From Symsagittifera roscoffensis (taxonomy: Eukaryota; Xenacoelomorpha; Acoela; Convolutidae): a stretch of DNA of 60,000 nt. The DNA lies in NCBI RefSeq assembly GCF_963678635.1, contig NC_087070.1, forward strand, positions 35,841,109 through 35,901,108. Direction: 5' to 3'. Numbering within the stretch: position 1 is the first letter of the stretch; every line of letters starts with the position of its first letter. A program made the position numbers and the translations under genes. The notes beneath the pieces were generated by a model, which was not told where the DNA came from, ran no database searches, and saw only the letters and a list, made by a program, of their open reading frames with translations. Shown here one piece after another: positions 36,301-42,400 of the stretch.

Positions 36301-38758
36301 TTCATTTTATTTTCCGGAAATTTATTGATTTTTTGTCAGCTGTTGTGATATTGTCCCAATTGTTGTCGACCTTCTTCGAGTGTTTTATTTCAATAGGCTT
36401 ATAAAAAGTTATTACTCTTGCTATATTTAGTTTTGAGCTGTGTAAATATAATTTTTTGGTTTTTTGTTTTTCGATGTTCACCAAAAATGTTTGTTAGTCA
36501 TTTTTTTTAAATAGACGTCAGTTTTCTGGGCTGCATGACTTTTGGTTATTTTTTGCCTCAATTTTTTTAACTTATTTCTTAATAACTAAGTGTCGAAACT
36601 CTCGTCAGATTTGCTGAGTAAATTCATGCAAGTTGATGGCGCATCAAGTTGTTTGAAATGTAGTTCAGTTTTTCAAAAAGAAATCTAAATTTGGCCTGAC
36701 TGTTTTTTCGTCTAAACAAGCATTTGCCAAGTGTCGCTTTAAATTTTTGAGTTGTCTAGAGTCGATGAACGTAGTTAAGACTCTTAGATAGGTCGTGATG
36801 ATTTTTTCTTTTTTTAAGGAGAAGTCTTGAAAATTGTTTCGGCTCAAATTTACTTTTTCGCGGTGCGACTTTTGATTTCTCTTCAAGTTCAGTTTATTTT
36901 CTTTGTTTAACGGAAAGGAAACTCCACTATCGAACATCAAATTTTTAAAGGTCAAGAAAGTAAAGATTTTACCTATAGATACAGTTTTCTTAAATTGGGT
37001 TAATTTTATCATAAAAGTGTAATAAAATTTGATCTAGAGTTTCAAAGGGCTTGAATATCATCTATGTTTTCTTTTAAAAATTCGAAAGTTAATATTTTTT
37101 CAAAAAACAAGAGAGTATTTTTTCGTTCACTTGCGTTTACTGACTTTTTTCTAGCCGTCGGTCGACTTTGTTTTCTTTCTCAGTAATGGACTTAAGAGTG
37201 TAGTGTACATTTCTTGGCCTTGTGTATAAACTTCTTTTTTGCTCAAGAATTTAAATAGATTGATTTCCTAATTTTTCAAAGTTTTTGTAGATTTTTTAAT
37301 TGTTTTCAATTGCGAGAGCAAGTGACTTGTAATCTTCTGCTGGAATTTTTCGTCAATTGGTTTCTGCTTTGTTTTTTGGCGCAGTCACCCTATTTCAGGA
37401 TGGGTGGGGTGTAAAAGCTTCAAGTCTCTCAAGAAAATTAATGACACAACTTTTTGGCAATTTCGGGCTCAACGGGTGACGAACCAAGTTTTGTTGGCTT
37501 TAGTAGTCACTCGGTCAATAAAATTGCATTAAATTTTTTGAAATTCGCATTTCAGTCTCTAGTTTATTTCGCTCCGCTGCGCCATTCTCTTTGAAAAATC
37601 AGTTTTTTTTTTCAAATAATTTTTTCCGTTTTTGTATCAGGTATAAGAAAGAATTGGATATCGGCGTGTGCTCTAATGATCTTGCTGTTTAATTTGTTTT
37701 GGTAGGATTTTGCAAATTTCTTAGTGTATTTCGTATTTTTTGGACCACAATTAAAATTTCATTAATTTTTTGCGGCGTTTCCATCTCTTAGTTTTGTGCT
37801 CGAATTTTTATAAAGTTTGCGATGCTCAAAGAATTATCATATTAAAGGTTATGCTGAAATGCTGAGAAATTTTTTTTGGTAATGCTGAGAGAAAAGTTTT
37901 TGGCATACTCTGAGCCGATTCGCTCTATGAAAACACTTGACAAGTTTCAAAGGTTGGCCACTTGAATGGCTTTCGTCGAAAAACTTTCGTAGCGAAACTA
38001 TTTCACATATGAAGTAACTTGAAAATTATCAAAATTTTCATCGCTTAAATGGCTTGTTTATTAAAACTTGTTATTTCTGCAAAGCGATTCACAGATTGAA
38101 AGAGCCCGACAATTTTTTTCAGCTTTTCAACGCTTGAGTGACTTGCTAAAAAAGGTTTTTGCGAATCAATTTACGGTATGAAATAACTTAATGGACTTCA
38201 AAGTTTCATCGCTTAAAACGTCTTGCTTGGAGAGCCTATTTTTTTTGCGACGCGATTTGAAGCAATCTCATGAACAATTTCGAAATTGCTAGAAAGGCTT
38301 GCTCAGAAAAAAATTGCGAACTGATTCCAGCTGAAATATTTTGAAAGATTTCAAATTTAAATGCTTGGAATGAATAGCTTGCAGCGAAAAACTTTAAACT
38401 TTGCAATCCGATAAATTGGAATAACCTTAAGTTATTCAAAGTTTCATTGCTGGAATAGTTTTCTCAGAACTAACTTTGCGTGGCGATTGATTATTGGAGA
38501 CGGGTTTGCAAGTTTTTGTTTCATTAACAGTTTTTTCTATCATCTGTTTTTGCCTGTATTTGTGAAAGGCGAATTAGCCCCTGCATTGACGTTGATCTCT
38601 TAGTATGATCTTTCCGAATAGTTTTTTTTTTCGCTTAATCGTTTTTTAAAAATCTATAGCTAGAAAAATAACATTGAAATTGTTTCAGACGAGAAAGGAG
38701 CAGAATAATGAGAAATATGCAGGCAAGCATTGACAAAGTTACGTCAACTAAGAAATGA
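5679..38758 (+). CDS. Gene A: coiled-coil protein with Cys/His cluster, 24 exons
   Basis: I do not recognise this family. Exons that fit splice consensus and reading phase are: 5679-5709, 5952-6122, 9913-10045, 12374-12424, 12895-13029, 13356-13437, 13560-13635, 13968-14032, 14965-15043, 19948-20072, 21062-21265, 21605-21802, 23554-23669, 24528-24655, 25097-25245, 25665-25748, 26290-26379, 26823-26930, 27644-27796, 28106-28231, 30818-31039, 35384-35537, 36015-36096 and 38689-38758. Together they give 2832 nt, 943 residues and one stop. The protein starts MALSDG. Residues about 115-360 are charged, heptad-like helices consistent with a coiled coil. A Gly/Lys-rich linker follows at about 360-390. 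A Cys-x2-Cys-x6-Cys-x-His cluster sits near residue 445. The C-terminal half is mostly helical with no motif I know. A coiled-coil scaffold, for example of cilia or centrosomes, is possible but is inference only. Further short exons that keep phase could have been missed in the long introns. Confidence 0.82.
6123..7920 (+). other. Gene A intron 2, first part
   Basis: No exon or clear repeat was recognised here. The intron continues to 9912 and includes LR-1 and SINE A copies described separately. Confidence 0.5.
7925..8365 (+). repeat. LR-1 dispersed repeat, copy 1
   Basis: Shows the LR-1 block order: 'gatgaatatagcgaatagtctta', TTAGGTCGTGAT, a T-rich stretch, 'tttcgcggtttga', 'aaggaaggcaaactccac', 'aaggtcacgaaaa', 'gatttcccag', 'taaaaactta', 'atccagtttt' and finally 'ttggctatgttt'-like sequence. 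No open reading frame of note. It is a likely non-autonomous mobile element. Confidence 0.75.
8710..9077 (+). mobile_element. SINE A, near full length, copy 1
   Basis: The head includes 'gtgtaataatatgaac', 'ggcacttttgctata' and 'ttgtggctagtgtttg'. A tRNA-like part (8881-8955) has an A box, TAGCTGAGAGGTTAGGG, and a B box, GGTTGGAATCC. A body with 'cttctactttttc' and 'agagctgcttttt' follows. It ends with a self-complementary stretch, 'gcgaagcgcagcgtcgcctc', and GTGTGTAAAT. It sits in a gene A intron. Confidence 0.75.
9913..10045 (+). CDS. Gene A exon 3 (N-terminal region)
   Basis: This exon was found because its phase is required. Exon 2 ends in phase 1 at 6122, and this exon begins after TTTCTAG with two bases that complete a codon. 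It then reads 43 codons without a stop and ends AG|GTACGC in phase 2, which joins cleanly to TTTCAG|A at 12374. The encoded segment is rich in Gln, Tyr, Ser and Val and leads into the coiled coil. Without it, the next exon would need a different acceptor. Confidence 0.75.
10098..10575 (+). repeat. LR-1 dispersed repeat, copy 2
   Basis: Starts 'aagagtaatgaacgtaatgag', then 'ttatttaggtcttggtgat', and carries the remaining LR-1 blocks through AATTTCCCAGC and 'tttggctatgttttc'. It begins about 50 bp after gene A exon 3. Confidence 0.78.
11260..11303 (+). repeat. SINE A tail fragment
   Basis: Only the terminal hairpin-like part is present: 'gttgcgaagctcagcttcgc' followed by CTCTGTGTAGC. GCGAAGCT and AGCTTCGC are complementary. 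Confidence 0.6.
11868..12265 (+). repeat. LR-1 dispersed repeat, copy 3
   Basis: The start shows a 7-bp inverted repeat, TAAGAGT and ACTCTTA, around 'aattaacgtagtgaag'. Later blocks include 'gatttcccagcgg', 'aataaaaactttacc', 'gatccagttttctca' and 'ttggctatgttt'. It ends about 110 bp before gene A exon 4. Confidence 0.78.
12374..21265 (+). CDS. Gene A coiled-coil segment (exons 4-11)
   Basis: Eight exons (12374-12424, 12895-13029, 13356-13437, 13560-13635, 13968-14032, 14965-15043, 19948-20072, 21062-21265) encode a run dominated by Glu, Lys, Leu, Asn and Gln with Leu or Ile at heptad spacing, typical of a coiled coil. The last exon ends with a short poly-Gly run followed by alternating Lys and Gly, a likely flexible linker. 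Phases agree at every junction. The 4.9-kb intron 15044-19947 contains SINEs and a tandem-repeat block. Confidence 0.8.
12540..12615 (+). repeat. tRNA-like SINE head
   Basis: An A-box-like GCTGAAGTGGTTAAG and a B-box-like GGTTCGAGGCC lie about 40 nt apart. It resembles a degraded Leu- or Ser-type tRNA, without a convincing cloverleaf. It lies between gene A exons 4 and 5. Confidence 0.4.
14275..14480 (+). mobile_element. SINE A, copy 2
   Basis: tRNA-like part with 'gtggctgggtggctagggtg' and B box GGTTCGAAGC. It is followed by 'ggcttatttctactttttc', 'ttttgtcgtgttctcgctag', and the end 'tgcgaagcttcgcctctgtg'. GCGAAGCTTCGC is a perfect 12-bp palindrome. Confidence 0.8.
15205..15692 (+). mobile_element. 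SINE A, copy 3 (diverged head)
   Basis: Head block with 'gtgttatagtacgac' at about 15230 and 'atgcagctgctttatgtggg' at 15509. A degraded tRNA-like part follows at about 15550. The body and tail are conserved: 'cgaggcttatttctatttt', 'gctgctttttgtcgtgttct' and 'gcgaagcgcagcttcccctc'. Confidence 0.65.
16660..17000 (+). mobile_element. SINE B, copy 2
   Basis: Starts with 'cttttttcgggttaacaact'. A tRNA-like part (16748-16826) has B box GGGTTCGAATC, and its ends TCCTGG and CCAGGA could pair like an acceptor stem. The body carries 'ttgtcggcgtagttg'. The same order is seen at 40195-40385. No proper cloverleaf was found, so I do not call a tRNA gene. Confidence 0.6.
17385..18190 (+). repeat. Diverged tandem repeat, ~172-bp unit
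   Basis: A recurring block 'tttttctcgaaa.ctaccct' followed by 'cc.aatctga.attttgg.tt', later 'gggaagctca' and 'ccctcggaaaagtcaaattt', appears from about 17390, 17510, 17685, 17855 and 18146. Two clear intervals are close to 172-175 bp, and others are disrupted. The block lies in the 4.9-kb intron of gene A and has no coding potential that spans units. Confidence 0.7.
19085..19252 (+). mobile_element. SINE A, copy 4 (3' truncated)
   Basis: tRNA-like part with 'gtttcgaatccgacacg', then 'ggcaaaagtttt', 'gaggcttatttctcc' and 'agagctgctttttgtcgggt'. It stops at 'ttctcgcaa' and lacks the palindromic tail. It lies about 700 bp upstream of gene A exon 19948. Confidence 0.65.
21605..23669 (+). CDS. 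Gene A Cys/His cluster segment (exons 12-13)
   Basis: Exon 21605-21802 ends with Leu-Cys-Asn-Ser-Cys-Gly-Thr-Thr. Exon 23554-23669 opens Thr-Met-Ile-Cys-Pro-His-Lys in the phase set by the previous exon. The joined spacing is Cys-x2-Cys-x6-Cys-x-His, as expected for a small zinc site. A Leu-Pro-Pro-Asn-Thr-His stretch and an Arg-Pro-Lys-Leu stretch follow. Another frame of the second exon is also open, but it breaks phase. The donor at 23670 (GA|GTCAGT) joins in phase to 24528. Confidence 0.75.
23961..23975 (+). repeat. Poly-G run of 15
   Basis: A run of 15 G follows 'cagtggcgtgctcaggaacg'. That lead is similar to the ends of MITE-type elements, such as the one at 54.2 kb, but no matching far end was found. 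Confidence 0.8.
24130..24300 (+). repeat. Dispersed repeat C, copy 3
   Basis: Carries 'ccccacctcacacaagcatc', 'gatgtaacgaggggtgttac', 'aaggttaagtatgaagacca' and 'gataatgtgaacag', in the same order as copies at 2.9 and 3.5 kb. It lies in a gene A intron. Confidence 0.7.
24528..38758 (+). CDS. Gene A C-terminal helical half (exons 14-24)
   Basis: Eleven exons from 24528 onward encode about 455 residues, first a polar Gln/Glu-rich linker and then amphipathic helices with conserved-looking aromatics (Trp in exons 25665, 26290 and 27644). Exons 25665 to 30818 all begin and end in phase 0, so skipping any one of them would keep the frame. The last exon (38689-38758) begins after TGTTTCAG and ends TGA. 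An alternative in-phase terminal exon exists at 37641-37692. Confidence 0.78.
27161..27172 (+). repeat. Poly-C run
   Basis: Twelve C in a row in the gene A intron between exons 26823-26930 and 27644-27796. Confidence 0.85.
27330..27371 (+). repeat. (AT)n microsatellite
   Basis: About 20 uninterrupted AT dinucleotides in a gene A intron. The Tyr-Ile run in an overlapping minus-strand open frame is a translation of this repeat and not a gene. Confidence 0.95.
28280..28620 (+). mobile_element. SINE A, copy 5, plus a second head
   Basis: The head has 'gcattgtgttatactacgag' and 'gtggctagtgtttctg'. The tRNA-like part (28437-28515) has 'agtagctcggttgtg' and B-box-like GGTTCAATCC. Another head block ('gtgttatagtatgaactttc', 'aacctaagtcgcaaat') begins at about 28530. 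The palindromic tail is missing. Confidence 0.6.
28661..28709 (+). repeat. Short tandem repeat, ~12-bp unit
   Basis: TTGCCTATTTTA is repeated about four times with small length changes. The following sequence ('gattgtcgattatgcgtaac') and a block near 28830 ('gtgctacttgcacagtaacc') resemble 39.9-40.1 kb, so both loci probably carry the same older repeat. Confidence 0.8.
29745..29890 (+). repeat. ~80-bp tandem repeat D, two units
   Basis: Two units begin with 'accgattccgtctacgaaat' and 'gcgattcggtctgtgaaatg'. Each continues with 'acttgaaatgtttcaaaatt'-like sequence and 'tcat..ctcgaata'. The longer array at 37.9-38.5 kb uses the same unit. Confidence 0.65.
29905..30475 (+). repeat. LR-1 dispersed repeat, copy 4 (diverged)
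   Basis: Starts 'caatgaacatagtgaagaca', then a T-rich tract, 'ggcaatgtcctaaaatttga', 'gaaaggcaatta' and 'catccagttttctta'. It is more diverged and longer in the middle than the other copies. The open frame inside (30114-30392) has no splice or coding support. Confidence 0.55.
31718..32175 (+). repeat. LR-1 dispersed repeat, copy 5
   Basis: Carries 'gtgtaatgaacgtagtgag', 'ttttcgcagcttgact', 'ggaagacaaactccactatc', 'aaggtcacgaaaaacgtgac', 'gatttcccaaggaaataaaa', 'gatccggttttctca' and 'gttggctatg', all in LR-1 order. Confidence 0.78.
32615..32890 (+). repeat. SINE A head fragments
   Basis: Two head blocks: one near 32640 ('cttgtattacgagttcag') and one at 32755-32880 ('gtcatagtatgaac', 'cccaacctaagtcgcaaat', 'gtgttcattgaaagtg'). 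No tRNA-like part or tail follows. Confidence 0.5.
33395..33470 (+). repeat. 24-bp duplication and SINE A tail fragment
   Basis: CTGAGGCATGTTAGTTGGTAA occurs twice in a row, at about 33397-33417 and 33421-33441. It is followed by the SINE A end 'gcaacttcgcctctgcgt'. A recent local tandem duplication is the simplest reading. Confidence 0.75.
33610..34130 (+). mobile_element. SINE A with two tRNA-like parts
   Basis: One head ('ggtgttatactgcgaag', 'ggtggcacttttgg') is followed by a first tRNA-like part at about 33785-33860 ending 'cgttgttcgattcaggcatg'. A second, at about 33905-33990, ends 'tttgattcgattccggcata'. Both run into 'agcaaaagttt'. One tail closes the unit: 'gtgcggcttcgcctcttcg'. It looks like a dimer formed by recombination between two copies. 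Confidence 0.6.
34310..34955 (+). mobile_element. SINE A, copy 6
   Basis: Two head-like blocks at about 34320-34420 and 34690-34790. A tRNA-like part at about 34800-34885 contains 'gtgcgtggctgagtggttag' and 'cgcagatcgaatcc', then 'agggctgctttttgtcgtgc'. The tail stops at 'gctaacgaagc'. Confidence 0.65.
36760..37165 (+). repeat. LR-1 dispersed repeat, copy 6
   Basis: Starts 'cgatgaacgtagttaagact' and 'ttagataggtcgtgatgatt'. It includes 'tttttcgcggtgcgactttt', 'aaaggaaactccactatcga' and 'acagttttcttaaattgggt'. It ends near 'cacttgcgtttactga'. It lies in the last intron of gene A. Confidence 0.75.
37641..37692 (+). CDS. Gene A alternative terminal exon (candidate)
   Basis: After a strong T-rich tract and GTATCAG, this short frame is in phase with the exon ending at 36096 (CA plus G makes Gln). 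It encodes 16 further residues and stops at TAA 37690-37692. The 38689-38758 exon uses the same phase. The two could be alternative ends, or this one could be chance. Confidence 0.3.
37912..38490 (+). repeat. ~80-bp tandem repeat D, about seven units
   Basis: Diverged units each read roughly 'gcgaagcgattc', '.tatgaaataacttga', 'tttcaaagtttcatcgctt' and '.aatggcttgct'. Starts are near 37912, 37990, 38080, 38160, 38249, 38316 and 38403. Unit length varies from about 67 to 91 bp. The block ends about 200 bp before the gene A terminal exon. Two units of the same family lie at 29.75 kb. Confidence 0.7.
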
Positions 38759-38949
38759 GCTCAATCCAAATTTTCATTGTTTTCAGAGACATAATTCAGG
38801 CATTTTCTTTTGTAAATATGTACTGCGAGTTGTAACTATGTATGTATAATAATCTTATTTTATAAATCCAACTAAAAGTGCTGATTCAAAGTCCTAAACT
38901 TGTAAAATCGTAATGTGTAATTGTAAATTTGACTGTTTTTTTTCTAAAA

Positions 38950-39454
38950 TTAAGGATAATATGGGTAAAAACAGTATACAGTCACAAAACCATTGGCGAC
39001 CAGGTAAAAAATAGCCAGAAGACGATCCAAAACACTCGCCATCAGCGTCCACTCCTGAACTATTAGGTCCGCCTCCTGATTATTACTCCCTGCATCAGAA
39101 TGTTCCGAGGGTAAACCTTTTACTATGGTCTCGCTTAAATTTGTAAGATTCAGAATTAAGGTCTCAAGAATGGAACAGTGTACTGAGCAACACTGCCCTT
39201 GACCTTTTATGTTTGAGGTCATAGTGGTGTTCTGCAAGTGATTACTGTTGAAATTATAAGTGTTCTGCAAGTGATTGTTACTGATGTTATTCAGATTGGG
39301 GTTTGTGCGGTAAATCGAACGAGTATTCGCAGAGAGTGTGCATTGGCTTTCGGCTTTGAGACAATCCTCGTCTATTCGGCTGTATAAGCACTGGGAGGGA
39401 ATCGATCCGTTGTTTTCTAGTTGAGCATGTCTCTCGTACATAGGATCTGTAGAT
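38950..39454 (-). CDS. Gene B last exon: receptor M3-M4 loop and M4
   Basis: On the minus strand the exon follows a T-rich acceptor ending TTTTTAG and starts in phase 2 at 39454. It runs 167 codons to a TAA at 38952-38950. The first ~120 residues are polar and Asn-rich, like the variable cytoplasmic loop of nicotinic receptors. The end has the family's M4 pattern: Glu-Trp-Thr-Leu-Met-Ala-Ser-Val-Leu-Asp-Arg-Leu, then about 20 hydrophobic residues and a short aromatic tail. At least one exon before it is unaccounted for, because the M1-M3 exon ends in phase 1. Confidence 0.8.
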
Positions 39455-42400
39455 CTAAAAAGAAGAACCTCATACAGAATGCATGATTTACTGACTGTTC
39501 TGAGCATTTTTTTTTGGTTCCGATTATTGAAAAATGGGGAGGAACTTTGTATTCGGGTGTTTTCAATTTTTTCTTCGCGAAACCAGGTACCGCAAATGAT
39601 CATCGGAATGATGAAATATATTATCTAAACCGTTCCAGTCGTGATGTGAATGACATCAAAAAATTTCCAAAGATTTGTCAGATTGTTGAGAAAAACTGAC
39701 TGAAAATGTTGGAGTTTTAGTTCCCTTTCGAGCGAGTAAAGTGAGCGAGCAGGTTTGATATACAAGTGCAAGCCGCAAAATTTTTATTCACAACCTGAAA
39801 ATTTAATTTAACTACAGTGAAATTAGTTTTAAAATTTTTTTCAACGCCATCTTGGGTGTACAAAGTTCAAATTTTTTAAAAATAAAGTTTGATCAATTTG
39901 CCTATTTTATGATGACTGCCGAATATGCTTTAGCTACAGGCTTTTGTCTAGATATGCCTTAGTTACAGGCTTTTGTCTAGATATGCCTTAGTTACAGGCT
40001 TTTGTCTTTTTGCTGATCTTTTATCACGGATAAAAACAAAACTAATTTTAAAAACTGTAAAAATTCTTAGTAGTTTTTTTTTTAGAAATATGGCCGCAAC
40101 ATTGTGCTTCTTGCACAGCGACAAGTTATCCTGGTTGTTATGTAGTTATTGAGAAAATAAAAGATTCTTAACACATTTTTAAGAGTGTAATTTGCAAGAT
40201 ATATCAAAACCGAATAAGTACTTTTTTCGTGTTAACAATTTGATTTGAAAAAAAAACACTGGACAGCTTAACTTAAAATTAACTCAACTTCTTGGGTTTT
40301 CCCACCTGCGAACTTTAGCTAGAGGTAACGACTACGACTGGGACGGTAAATGTATTAGGTTCAAAAAATATTCAGTGTGAAAAAAAACTTGGTCTATCTT
40401 TTGTCGGATTCTGTTCTCTGCTTTTTTGTGGCTAGTGCTTGTAACTAATAAGGCTTCCGTGGCTGAGTGGTTATTTTGTGAGAGTTATAATCGCTACGTC
40501 GCAGATTGAATCTGAGACGTAGCCGAATTTTCACTCATTCGAAGCCTATTTCTACTTTCTTATTGCACCTTTTATTGTTTTCTCGCAAGCTAATTTTTGT
40601 TAAATGCTCGCGAGTGTTTGCGAAGCGAAGCTTCACATCTGTGTTGCAAAACTATTTAAATAGGTAATATCGGCTTCGTACATTAAGCGTTGAAATTGCG
40701 ACAGCCAGGTATAAATAAATGTAGTAAATAGTAGAATTACAGTTGAATGACCAATTTAAACTGCTGGGGATTCTTTCTAGCCAGCATGCATTTCGAAAAA
40801 TGCTACTAAAAATTTCAAATAAAAAATACAAAAAAAAGCAAAATTGTCAAAATTGAGTGTGTAGGAAAAAATAACATCACTAAAAGCTGGTTAAATAAAA
40901 AAATTGTGATTAAAGAGATTAATGAGACTTTGATTCACTGGAACAACAGCTCAACATATTTGTTTCGTGAAGCTCAAAAAAAACTAAGTTTTTTCTACAG
41001 TCACCTTTGGCGTCCGTAAACACTAACTTTGAGAGGGAGCGCGCGTAACGAAGCGTTCTTTTAGCATGGCAGGTTTTTTATTAATTATTTCCAATAAGCA
41101 GAATTTTCTAAAATAAAATAGAAAAATTGTAGTATTTTACAAGAAGAGCTTCGAAAATCAGTTCGGGCGACCAAAGAAAAAGTTGCCTTTTTCGATTTTG
41201 TACTAAATTCCGCCCCGCTCCGTTTGATAAAATCTTAGATCCAACCTCGTGTTAGAACATCATGTTACTGATGTCTATACGGTAATGTCAACCACACCAA
41301 CTCAGCAACGCTTAAAAATACAGGATGAGTATAATAATAATAATAATAATAATAATGAATTCAGAGTTTAAACAAAGTATAAACTCAAGGGGGGTAAGCC
41401 CCGAAAGATAATTACAAATTCGGCCGAAAGATAATTACAAAACATGAGGCGCCAAGAGCATGCATCAAGTTCGTTGTAGTTGTTCAGGAAGTGCGACCAG
41501 TAAAGATTTGTAAGTCTTTGTTTCAGGCCAGATGAAAAGAAATCGACTACGTGATTGAGTTTATTCACAAAATTTGTAGCGATGTACCAAAAGTTTTTTC
41601 TACACTTCGCTTTATTTGTACTTCTTGTTTGGATGATATCATGAGTTGAGACCCTAGTACCGGTAAAGTTGGTGAAGAATACATATTGTGACCAATCATA
41701 GTCGTATTTATCGGTGATGATGTCAGAAAACAAAAGTAGACTGTGCATTTCCATTTAAAGAGATAATGGTAGCAGCTCTAGGAGATGAAGTTTTTCTTTG
41801 TAGCTCAGGTGTGTTGGGTAGTTGAGGATCCAGGAGGTTGATTTCCTTTGCACTGATTCAATAACTCTGAGGTATCCTTTATTGAAATACAAACACTGGG
41901 AGCCATAGGTCAATATTGGTACAATGTATCCACAATATAAAGCAGCTTTGAGTTTTTGGTTGATGTACGGCGAAGAGTTTCTTTTAATCATGTAGAAAGC
42001 TTGCATTTCCCACTGTTGATTCGCATTTTATTCTCTTCGCACCACTGCATAAGTGTATTGGCATCTAGTTGTAAGCTTGCGGGATACAAATTTGTAATCA
42101 TCAGCAAAACCGAACGGAGCAGAGTGGATGCCGTCGGGTAGGTCGTTAATATAAATCAAAAACAAAAGCGGACCCAGGATAGATCCTTGCGGTACCCCAC
42201 TTGTGATCAGCAATGGTATAGAGATATTGTCGCCAATCTTGACTCTTTGTGTTCGATGGCTCAGGTAGCTTTCAATCAACTGGAGAAGTTTTCCTCGAAT
42301 CCCGATGTTGTATAGTTTGGCTAGAAGTTTTCTGTGACAAACTTTGTCGAACGCCTTTTCAAAGTCTATAAATAGCACGTGCAAATCAGTTGAATTTTCG

